Shown: piece by piece, positions 1 through 5,424 of the stretch
Layout of the letters: each line of letters opens with the position of its first letter
Position numbering within the stretch: position 1 is the first letter of the stretch
Source: Rhodobacterales bacterium
GTDB taxonomy: Bacteria; Pseudomonadota; Alphaproteobacteria; Rhodobacterales; Rhodobacteraceae
Direction: 5' to 3'
DNA: 9,508 nucleotides
Assembly (NCBI GenBank): GCA_025357355.1
Contig: JANXPK010000266.1
Location: 1-9,508, forward strand
The notes under the pieces: model-generated
The model's input: the letters and a program-made list of their open reading frames with translations, nothing else
Databases searched by the model: none
What the model was told of the DNA's origin: nothing
Position numbers and translations under genes: made by a program

Positions 1-384
1 CGCGAGGCGCAGATCGACCGTCTGCTGGCCGAGACCGAGGTCAGCCTGTGCCTTGACACCGGCCACCACGCCTTCTGGGATCAGGACGTGCTGGCCTATC
101 TCGACAGGGTGTGGGACCGCATCGGCTATGTTCACCTCAAGAATGTCGATCCGGCCGTCCGCGCCCGTGTCCTGTCGGGTGAACTGGGGGTCGATGCGGC
201 CTTCGATCACGGCGTGATGTGTCCCCTTGCGGATGGCTGCGTCGACATCAGGGCCGTGCTGCACAAGCTGGCCGCCAAGGGCTTTGACGGCCCCATCATC
301 GTCGAACAGGACCCGACCGAGGATGCCAACCCCGAGGCTCTCGCCCGTCAGAACCTTGCCTTCCTCACCGTGCCGCTGCCGTGA
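1..384 (+). CDS. Sugar phosphate isomerase/epimerase-like TIM-barrel protein (IolE-like), 5'-truncated
   Basis: The reading frame is open from base 1 to the TGA at 382-384, giving the last 127 residues of a protein whose start lies outside the window. The fragment looks like the C-terminal half of the xylose-isomerase-like TIM-barrel superfamily that includes IolE (2-keto-myo-inositol dehydratase) and related sugar isomerases/epimerases. Recognisable parts are LCLDTGHHAFW (about residues 16-26 of the fragment), YVHLKNVD (43-50), an ADGCVDI segment (77-83) and GPIIVEQDP (97-105). The Asp in DTGHH, the His in VHLK and the Glu in VEQD are plausible metal-site residues from knowledge of the family. 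It overlaps the next gene (GTGA at 381-384), so it belongs to the same transcription unit as the NagB-like and Gfo/Idh/MocA genes. The substrate is not determined. Family assignment is fairly sure; IolE activity itself is only an inference. Confidence 0.8.
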   Translation, partial: REAQIDRLLAETEVSLCLDTGHHAFWDQDVLAYLDRVWDRIGYVHLKNVDPAVRARVLSGELGVDAAFDHGVMCPLADGCVDIRAVLHKLAAKGFDGPIIVEQDPTEDANPEALARQNLAFLTVPLP

Positions 385-1166
385 CTCCGCGCCGCATCCT
401 GCACTTTCCGGGTCCCGCCGCACTGGGCGAGGCCGTCGCCGCCGACATCGCCACCCGGCTTGCCGCCAAACCCGGCCCGTACCTTTTGGGCTGTCCCGGC
501 GGTCGCAGCCCCAAGCCGGTCTATGCTGCCCTCGCCCGGATCGCCGCCACAAGCAACCTTGACCTCTCGCACCTCACCGTCGTGATGATGGACGACTATC
601 TGCACCTGACACCCACCGGCTTTGACCACGTCCCTGCCGACGCCCATTACTCGTGCCGCCGTTTTGCCCGCGATGACATCCAGGCCGTGCTGAACGCGAA
701 CTTGCCGCCGGCTCACCGCATCTCCGACGCCCACATCTGGTTCCCCGACCCCATGAACCCAGCCGCCTACGACCGCCGCATTGCTGCGGCGGGCGGGATC
801 GACCTGTTCTTGCTAGCCAGCGGAGCAGGCGACGGCCATGTCGCCTTCAACCCGCCCGGCTCGGCCCTCGGCAGCCAGACCCGTATCGTGACGCTGGCCG
901 AACAGACCCGCCGCGACAACCTTGCCACCTTCCCTGACTTCCCCGACCTCGCCGCCGTGCCCCATCACGGCCTGACCGTCGGCATCGCCACCATCGCCCA
1001 AGCCCGCGCCAGCGTCATGCTGGTCTGGGGCGCAGGCAAGGCCCTCGCCTACCGCCACCTTGCCGCCGCCACCACCTATGACCCCGCCTGGCCCGCAACC
1101 GTCTGGACCTTATGCCCCGACGCCACCCTTTACGCCGACCACGCTGCGGCAGGAGCCCCATCATGA
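381..1166 (+). CDS. NagB-family (glucosamine-6-phosphate deaminase / 6-phosphogluconolactonase-like) protein with altered active site
   Basis: The product has 261 residues, close to the usual 240-270 of NagB. Its features follow NagB order: a phosphate/sugar loop GCPGGRSPKPVY (37-48), MMDDY (69-73) where NagB has its catalytic Asp motif (MDEY in E. coli), GAGDGHVAFNPPGS (148-161) matching the GNDGHIAFNEPAS region, and HHGLTVGIATIAQA matching the ALTVGVGTL segment. Family enzymes open hexosamine-6-phosphate and isomerise/deaminate it to fructose-6-phosphate plus ammonia. D71, D151 and H153 appear conserved, but the Glu that follows AFN in NagB is Pro158 here (codon CCG at 852-854), so classical deaminase activity is uncertain. 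The start is the GTG at 381, overlapping the previous stop; no Shine-Dalgarno is obvious there, which suggests translational coupling. The stop overlaps the next ATG. Codon use is strongly C-ending, unlike dprA and topA. A lactonase or a non-canonical isomerase are alternatives. Confidence 0.85.
   Translation: MTPRRILHFPGPAALGEAVAADIATRLAAKPGPYLLGCPGGRSPKPVYAALARIAATSNLDLSHLTVVMMDDYLHLTPTGFDHVPADAHYSCRRFARDDIQAVLNANLPPAHRISDAHIWFPDPMNPAAYDRRIAAAGGIDLFLLASGAGDGHVAFNPPGSALGSQTRIVTLAEQTRRDNLATFPDFPDLAAVPHHGLTVGIATIAQARASVMLVWGAGKALAYRHLAAATTYDPAWPATVWTLCPDATLYADHAAAGAPS
1151..1155 (+). promoter_or_regulatory. Ribosome binding site fixing the Gfo/Idh/MocA start
   Basis: AGGAG lies 7 nt before the ATG at 1163, inside the end of the NagB-like gene. 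It supports 1163 rather than the in-frame ATG at 1112, which would add 17 residues in front of the Rossmann fold. Confidence 0.7.
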
Positions 1167-2167
1167 CCAAACTGCACGCCTGCCTCTTCGGTGCTGGTGA
1201 GATGGCGACGATCCACGCCCGGAACCTGATCAGCGACCCCCGCGTCGATCTGCGCTACATCGTCGATCCCGCCACCGACCGCGCCGAGGCCCTTGCCCGC
1301 GCCTGCAACGCCCGCGCCGTCAGCGCTGACGAAGCCTTCGCCGACCCCGACATCGACGCCTACCTCATCGCCAGCCCGCCGCGCAGCCATGCCGATTACC
1401 TCGACCGCGCCGCCGCTACCCGCGCCTATGTCTTTTGCGAAAAGCCCATCGACCACGACATCGCCCGCATCCGCGCCTGCATGGCCCGCCTCAAAGGCCG
1501 CGAAGACCGCGTGCAACTCGGCTTCAACCGCCGCTTCGACGCCCATTTCCTGCGTCTGAAACAGGCGATTGCCGCGGGCCAGATCGGCCGCGTCGAACAG
1601 GTCCTGATCATCAGCCGCGACCCCGAGGCGCCGGAGGTTGCAGGCTTCATCCATTCCAGCGGCCTCTTGAAGGAAACCGCGATCCACGATTTCGACCTGA
1701 TCCGCTGGCTTCTGGAGGATGAACCCGCCGAGCTTTACGTGATGGCCGATGCGCTGATCAATCCGGCGTATCTGACGGTCGGCCAGATCGACACCACCAC
1801 CACCACGCTGCGGATGGCCAAGGGTACCCATGTGACGGTCCTGAACAGCCTGCGCGCCAGCTTTGGCTATGACCAGCGGATCGAGGTGCTGGGCGCGCTC
1901 GGTCAGGTGTCGGTCGGCAATGTCGTGGAAAGCCAGATGGTGCTGTCGACCGCCGCTGGCATCCGCTCTGAAAAACCGCTGTGGAATTACCCCCAGCGCT
2001 ATGCCGCCGCCTACCGGGCCGAGATCCTCAGCTTTGTCGATTGCGTGGTCCATCGCCGCCCGGTCACTCCCAACGCCTTCGACGGCCTGTGGGCCTCGCT
2101 GATCTCAGAGGCCGCGATCCTGTCAATGACTTCCCACGCGCCGGTCAGGGTCGAGGCGGCGGGCTAG
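1163..2167 (+). CDS. Gfo/Idh/MocA family NAD(P)-dependent oxidoreductase, inositol dehydrogenase-like
   Basis: The product has 334 residues, a normal length for the family. It starts directly with a Rossmann dinucleotide-binding strand and loop (LFGAGEMATIHA, 8-19). The cofactor/catalytic motif CEKPID is at 92-97 (Lys94), followed by LGFNRRFD (119-126), as in IolG-type myo-inositol 2-dehydrogenases, and the active-site helix LLKETAIHDFDLIRWLL (168-184). Members oxidise sugars or cyclitols to keto derivatives with NAD(P)+ in the cytoplasm. B. subtilis IolG uses a Lys, Asp, His triad with Asp four residues before His; here that position is Glu171, with His175 retained. The ATG at 1163 overlaps the previous TGA (ATGA) and has a good ribosome site. 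With an IolE-like gene and a NagB-like gene in one coupled unit, the substrate may be an inositol, amino-inositol or sugar derivative; that is inference. It is the last gene before a convergent gap. Confidence 0.87.
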   Translation: MTKLHACLFGAGEMATIHARNLISDPRVDLRYIVDPATDRAEALARACNARAVSADEAFADPDIDAYLIASPPRSHADYLDRAAATRAYVFCEKPIDHDIARIRACMARLKGREDRVQLGFNRRFDAHFLRLKQAIAAGQIGRVEQVLIISRDPEAPEVAGFIHSSGLLKETAIHDFDLIRWLLEDEPAELYVMADALINPAYLTVGQIDTTTTTLRMAKGTHVTVLNSLRASFGYDQRIEVLGALGQVSVGNVVESQMVLSTAAGIRSEKPLWNYPQRYAAAYRAEILSFVDCVVHRRPVTPNAFDGLWASLISEAAILSMTSHAPVRVEAAG

Positions 2168-2246
2168 GGCAGGATATATCTTGACAGAAACACCGACAGG
2201 TAGGGCCAAATTTCTCTGAATGGGCTTCCTCTGCCTTCTTTCTCTT

Positions 2247-2272
2247 CCCCGATGCGCCAAAGCGTATCGGGG
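2247..2272. repeat. Strong inverted repeat (hairpin A)
   Basis: Arms CCCCGATGCGC (2247-2257) and GCGTATCGGGG (2262-2272) form an 11-bp stem with one G-T pair and a 4-nt CAAA loop. The next hairpin begins at the very next base. It lies 80 bp past the stop of the sugar cassette. It could be a terminator without a T-tract or part of a structured RNA. Confidence 0.6.
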
Positions 2273-2317
2273 ACGCGCCCGACCGCCCCCCGGGTGGGCG
2301 CGTTCCGCTCCCACCCG
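2273..2317. repeat. Two overlapping, mutually exclusive hairpins (B and B')
   Basis: Stem B pairs ACGCGCCC (2273-2280) with GGGCGCGT (2296-2303), with an inner ACC/GGT. Stem B' pairs CGGGTGGG (2291-2298) with CCCACCCG (2310-2317), with an inner GCG/CGC around a TTC loop after one mismatch. Both need bases 2296-2298, so only one can form at a time, as in attenuators and switches. The region is very GC-rich, so some pairing is expected by composition. Confidence 0.5.
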
Positions 2318-2391
2318 CGGTCCGGCGCATCCCCTTCGTCACCACGGCGCCCAGCCCAACCTCCCTTGCCTTCGCGCTGGCGCTCAGGCAA

Positions 2392-2436
2392 CGGAACCGA
2401 TGAACCTTGCACTGCGAGGTCCATCAGTCGGTTCCG
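2392..2436. repeat. Long imperfect hairpin (hairpin C)
   Basis: Arms CGGAACCGA (2392-2400) and TCGGTTCCG (2428-2436) form 9 perfect pairs. They continue inward as TGA/TCA (2401-2403 with 2424-2426, one bulged G) and ACCT/AGGT (2404-2407 with 2417-2420), leaving a 9-nt loop. That is about 16 pairs in 45 nt. No T-tract follows on either strand. Confidence 0.55.
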
Positions 2437-2500
2437 GGCACTTGCGGCAAGGGCGGGATTCGCACCTGAAGGGGTTACCTTCAAGAACGATCCCAGCTTA

Positions 2501-2570
2501 AAATCCGGTTAACAGAAAAATCTAACTACCTGAATTACAACGATAAACCACATGGTCCGAACCTCGGACC
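2501..2570 (-). repeat. Composite palindrome-41 bp-TTAACCGGATTT element, copy 1 (downstream of gabT)
   Basis: Read on the minus strand, a 17-bp palindrome (2570-2554; arms GGTCCGA/TCGGACC) is followed by 41 bp and then TTAACCGGATTT (2512-2501). The copy after topA has the same order, the same 41-bp spacing and the identical 12-mer. The middle part also resembles the other copy: 16 of 23 bases match at spacer positions 13-35. It begins 51 nt past the gabT stop, in the direction of gabT transcription. Confidence 0.6.
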
Positions 2571-2584
2571 TCCCTCTGGCCCAC

Positions 2585-2610
2585 GGGGCGGAATCGCCAA
2601 GTCCCGCCCC
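2585..2610 (-). terminator. Possible gabT terminator hairpin
   Basis: GGGGCGG (2585-2591) and CCGCCCC (2604-2610) form a 7-bp GC stem with a 12-nt loop, 11 nt past the gabT stop on the minus strand. No T-tract follows, so it is a weak intrinsic terminator at best. It may act with the palindrome at 2554-2570 just beyond it. Confidence 0.35.
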
Positions 2611-2621
2611 TCAAGCCGATC

Positions 2622-3899
2622 TCACTGAACCCGCGCCGCCGCGACCGCCTGTTCCAGAATCCCCAGCGCTTCCTTGAAATGGGCGTCCGGAATGGTGATC
2701 GGGGCCAGAAAGCGCACGACGTTGCCGTAAACCCCGCAGGTCAACAAGATCAACCCGCGCTTCTGCGCCTCCAGCCGAACCCGCGTTGTAAAGCCCGCAT
2801 CGGGTTCCTTCGACGCCGGGTTGGCGAACTCGACCGCCACCATGAACCCCGGCCCCCGGATGTCGCTGATCTCCGGCGTGGTGGACCGGATCGACTCCAG
2901 CTTCTGCTTCAGCCGCGAGCCCAGTTCATTGGCCCGGGCGCACAACTGCTCTTCCTCGATCACATCCAGCACTGCATTCGCCGCCGCGATCCCCAGCGGA
3001 TTGCCGCCATACGTCCCGCCCAAGCCCCCCGGATGCGCCGCATCCATCAGGCTCGCCTTGCCCGTCACCGCCGCCAGCGGCAGCCCCCCCGCCAGCCCCT
3101 TGGCCATGCAGGTGATGTCAGCGGCGACGCCGTACCCCTCCATCGCGAACAGGGTGCCGGTGCGGGCAAAGCCGGTCTGCACCTCGTCGGCAATCATCAC
3201 GATGCCATGCTCGTCACAGATCTTGCGGATGGCACGCACCAGCTCCGCCGGGGCCGGATAAAAGCCGCCCTCGCCCTGTACCGGTTCGAAGATGATCGCC
3301 GCAACCCGGGCCGGGTCCAGATCGGCCTTGAAAAGCTTGGTCATCCCAGCGATGGCGTCGGCCGTGCTGATATTGTGAACCTCTTGCGGGAAGGGCACGT
3401 GATAGACATCCGGCAGCATCGCCCCAAAACCCTTCTTGTAGGGATCGACCTTGCCGGTCAGCGACATGCCCAGAAAGGTGCGGCCATGAAAGGCGCCGCC
3501 AAAGGCGATGATGGCTGAACGACCGGTCGCGATGCGGGCGACCTTGACGGCATTCTCGATCGCCTCCGCGCCGGTGGTCACGAACACAGTCTTTTTCGGC
3601 CAGTTGCCCGGCACCGCCGCGTTCAGCCGTTCGGCAAGGCGCACGTAGTTTTCATAAGGCAGGACCTGATGGCAAGTATGGGTAAACCGGCCCAGCTGCT
3701 CGGTCACGGCGGCCATGACCTTGGGGTGGCAGTGCCCGGTGTTGACCACGGCGATGCCGGCGGCAAAGTCGATATAGCGGTTGCCCTCGATGTCCCAAAC
3801 CTCGGAATTCAACGCGCGGTCCACATAGATCTGGGTCTGCACACCGATTCCGGTGGAAATGGCGTCACTGCGGCGGCGGGCTACATCAGCGTTCTTCAT
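2622..3899 (-). CDS. gabT: 4-aminobutyrate--2-oxoglutarate transaminase
   Basis: The 425-residue product matches the usual GabT length (about 426 in E. coli). This cytoplasmic PLP enzyme converts GABA plus 2-oxoglutarate to succinate semialdehyde plus glutamate in GABA catabolism. Class-III aminotransferase landmarks are in order: NTGHCHPKV (53-61), the PLP-phosphate loop TTGAEAIENA (108-117), GAFHGRT (135-141), EPVQGEGG (205-212), IADEVQTGFARTG (236-248, Asp238 for the PLP nitrogen), MAKGLAGGLP (265-274, Schiff-base Lys267) and GGTYGGNP (294-301). The start is the ATG ending at 3899, with a strong Shine-Dalgarno GAGGAGG (complement of 3905-3911). No gabD (succinate semialdehyde dehydrogenase) or gabR lies beside it in the window; it faces dprA divergently and the sugar cassette convergently, so it appears monocistronic. 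A related PuuE-type or other omega-aminotransferase is possible but less likely. Confidence 0.9.
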   Translation of the reverse strand: MKNADVARRRSDAISTGIGVQTQIYVDRALNSEVWDIEGNRYIDFAAGIAVVNTGHCHPKVMAAVTEQLGRFTHTCHQVLPYENYVRLAERLNAAVPGNWPKKTVFVTTGAEAIENAVKVARIATGRSAIIAFGGAFHGRTFLGMSLTGKVDPYKKGFGAMLPDVYHVPFPQEVHNISTADAIAGMTKLFKADLDPARVAAIIFEPVQGEGGFYPAPAELVRAIRKICDEHGIVMIADEVQTGFARTGTLFAMEGYGVAADITCMAKGLAGGLPLAAVTGKASLMDAAHPGGLGGTYGGNPLGIAAANAVLDVIEEEQLCARANELGSRLKQKLESIRSTTPEISDIRGPGFMVAVEFANPASKEPDAGFTTRVRLEAQKRGLILLTCGVYGNVVRFLAPITIPDAHFKEALGILEQAVAAARVQ

Positions 3900-3924
3900 C
3901 AGGGCCTCCTCGGGGTTTGCGGCA

Positions 3925-3934
3925 TTTGATCAAA
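3925..3934. promoter_or_regulatory. Perfect palindrome TTTGATCAAA in the gabT upstream region
   Basis: This 10-bp palindrome sits 26-35 nt before the gabT ATG, in the gabT/dprA divergent region. The core TTGATCAA recurs at 5230-5237. It resembles an FNR box without its 4-bp spacer, so I do not call it an FNR site. It may be an operator or chance. Confidence 0.25.
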
Positions 3935-3982
3935 CTTTCACTGCGGCTTCAATGCGCATCTGTGCGGATTTTAGGAAAGTCG

Positions 3983-4001
3983 TTCACCTGCCGTTAACCA
4001 T
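3983..4001 (+). promoter_or_regulatory. CtrA-like binding site upstream of dprA
   Basis: TTCA (3983-3986), seven bases, then TTAACCAT (3994-4001) matches the CtrA consensus TTAA-N7-TTAA at 7 of 8 positions and contains the full TTAACCAT half-site described for alphaproteobacteria. It ends 31 nt before the dprA ATG. In Rhodobacter capsulatus, dprA is known to be under CtrA control as part of gene-transfer-agent DNA uptake, which makes the match credible. Binding itself is inferred. Confidence 0.55.
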
Positions 4002-4020
4002 TGGATGCTTTTCTGGCCCC

Positions 4021-4028
4021 GGGGAGAG
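4021..4028 (+). promoter_or_regulatory. Ribosome binding site fixing the dprA start
   Basis: GGGGAGAG precedes the ATG at 4033, with its GGAG 6 nt upstream. It supports 4033 over the upstream in-frame start at 3853, which would run back across the CtrA-like site and into gabT. Confidence 0.7.
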
Positions 4029-4032
4029 CACA

Positions 4033-5163
4033 ATGGCCCAGGCAGCAAAGCAGGTGGCACCGTCCTACCGGGCGCCGCTTTCGGAAAATCCGGCGGATTG
4101 GCTGCGGCTCATCCGGTCGCGGCGCATCGGTCCCACGACCTTTCACCGCCTGATCGCGGATCAGGGCTCGGTCGCGGCGGCACTGGAAGCCTTGCCAGAG
4201 ATTGCCCGGGCGGCGGGGGTGGAGAATTATGAGCTCTGCCCGATGGGCGTGGTGATGGCCGAGATCAAGCAGGCGCGGGCGGCGGGGGCGGTCATGCTGC
4301 GCTGGGGCGAGGCCAACTATCCGCAAGCGCTCAAGGAAATCGCCGATGCGCCGCCGATCCTGTGGGCGCAAGGCGATGTCAGCCTGTTGCTGCGGCCGAT
4401 GGTGGCGCTGGTTGGGGCGCGCTCTGCGTCATCGCTGGGGCTGCGGATGGCGCGGCGCTTGGGTGAAAGCCTGGGTGCGGCGGGGCTGGTCGTGGTGTCG
4501 GGTCTGGCGCGCGGCGTCGATGCCGAGGCTCATGCAGCGGCGCTGGCGACGGGAACGGTTGCCGTGCAGGCAGGTGGGGTCGATCACATCTATCCGGCGG
4601 AAAATGCAAGCCTGGCGGCGGACATTCTGGCCCGCGGCTGCCGGGTTTCAGAGCAGCCAATGGGGCTTGAGCCACAAACACGGCACTTCCCGCAGCGCAA
4701 CCGAATCATCTCTGGGCTTTGTCGGGCCGTTGTCGTGGTCGAGGCAGCGGCGAAATCGGGCAGTCTGATCACGGCAGAGGCGGCGCTGGAACAGGGGCGC
4801 GAAGTCTTCGCCGTGCCGGGCCATCCCTTCGATGCCCGGGCTGCAGGCTGCAACCGACTGATCCGCGACGGCGCAACGCTGGTGCGCGGGGCGCAGGATA
4901 TTCTGGACGTGCTGAACTTTGCGACGGCGCCAAGGGCTGCGGAGGCTGTAGAGCAGGTAAGCCCGCAGCGGCGCGGGCTGAAGGACGTGACCGTGCTGCA
5001 CAACCAAATTCTGGCGCGGCTGGGGCCAAGTCCGCTGGCAGAGGATCAACTGATCCGCGATCTGGACGTGCCCGCCTCTGTCGTCACGCCGGAACTGGTG
5101 ACGCTGGAACTTGACGGGCGGATTTTGCGGCAATCGGGCGGGCTGATTTCGCGGCTGTCGTGA
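4033..5163 (+). CDS. dprA: DNA-processing protein DprA (Smf)
   Basis: The 376-residue product has the full DprA layout. DprA binds incoming single-stranded DNA in the cytoplasm and loads RecA, and so is needed for natural transformation and, in Rhodobacter, for uptake of gene-transfer-agent DNA. Visible parts are an N-terminal helical region (about 20-110; IRSRRIGPTTFHRLI resembles a helix-hairpin segment), the Rossmann-like core with VALVGARSASSLG (124-136), VVSGLARGVDAEAH (154-167), GGVDHIYPAEN (181-191), PQRNRIISGL (220-229), SGSLITAEAALEQGREVFAVPG (242-263) and NRLIRDGA (274-281), and a C-terminal winged-helix-like domain (about 315-376). The start at 4033 has a good ribosome site. A CtrA-like motif lies just upstream. 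topA follows on the same strand after a 506-bp gap, so co-transcription with topA is not evident. The gene looks intact. Confidence 0.95.
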   Translation: MAQAAKQVAPSYRAPLSENPADWLRLIRSRRIGPTTFHRLIADQGSVAAALEALPEIARAAGVENYELCPMGVVMAEIKQARAAGAVMLRWGEANYPQALKEIADAPPILWAQGDVSLLLRPMVALVGARSASSLGLRMARRLGESLGAAGLVVVSGLARGVDAEAHAAALATGTVAVQAGGVDHIYPAENASLAADILARGCRVSEQPMGLEPQTRHFPQRNRIISGLCRAVVVVEAAAKSGSLITAEAALEQGREVFAVPGHPFDARAAGCNRLIRDGATLVRGAQDILDVLNFATAPRAAEAVEQVSPQRRGLKDVTVLHNQILARLGPSPLAEDQLIRDLDVPASVVTPELVTLELDGRILRQSGGLISRLS

Positions 5164-5372
5164 CGGCTGCGCGGTGCCTTTGGCGCCGTTCCGATCCTGA
5201 CCGTGGCCCAAGGCTAACCATCCCAAGACTTGATCAAATCGTAGTCGCCCAGATTCAATCTGGCGGCTGAGCCGACCGTCGCTCACTGCGGTTGCCGCTT
5301 GTCTGACCCAATCCCCCACGATTTGCAGGCTCATGGTTAACGCGGCCCTTTGGCCGAAAACGTCACATCAGG

Positions 5373-5416
5373 TGTAGAGGCATTGTAGGCGGAATGTAGG
5401 TGGTTTGTAGGTCGTT
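5373..5416 (+). repeat. Four TGTAG direct repeats with an exact 11-bp period
   Basis: TGTAG begins at 5373, 5384, 5395 and 5406. The units are TGTAGAGGCAT, TGTAGGCGGAA, TGTAGGTGGTT and TGTAGGTCGTT, roughly TGTAGGNGGNT. An 11-bp period places each unit on nearly the same face of the helix, as in iterons and multi-site operators. The array ends 253 bp before the topA ATG. No known regulator is assigned. Confidence 0.7.
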
Positions 5417-5424
5417 CATCTTTC

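Larger units (their letters stand above)
2168..2621. other. Gene-free convergent gap rich in inverted repeats
   Basis: These 454 bases lie between the stops of the Gfo/Idh/MocA gene (+) and gabT (-). Short open frames exist on both strands, but they are Arg/Pro/Gly-rich, overlap one another and lack convincing ribosome sites, so I do not call a gene. The stretch carries at least six stem-forming inverted repeats (listed separately) and one perfect TTGACA at 2181-2186 with no good -10 partner. None of the stems has a clear T-tract. It could hold terminators, a structured RNA or a decayed dispersed repeat. Confidence 0.6.

Noticed and set aside
1130..2053. A 307-residue minus-strand open frame opposite the Gfo/Idh/MocA gene
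   Set aside because: Its composition (Gly/Ala/Val/Asp-rich) mirrors the sense codons, and the sense product has a clear Rossmann fold and EKP motif.
2455..2466. GGGATTCGCACC, resembling the reverse complement of a tRNA T-arm
   Set aside because: The flanking bases do not form the 5-bp T-stem, and no acceptor, D-arm or anticodon stem fits on either strand.
2164..2512. Overlapping open frames of 86-106 residues on both strands in the gap after the sugar cassette
   Set aside because: All are Arg/Pro/Gly-rich, overlap each other, lack good ribosome sites and have no recognisable domain. The inverted repeats better explain the sequence.
3925..3934. Possible FNR/FnrL box upstream of gabT
   Set aside because: The FNR consensus is TTGAT-N4-ATCAA; here the half-sites are fused without a spacer.
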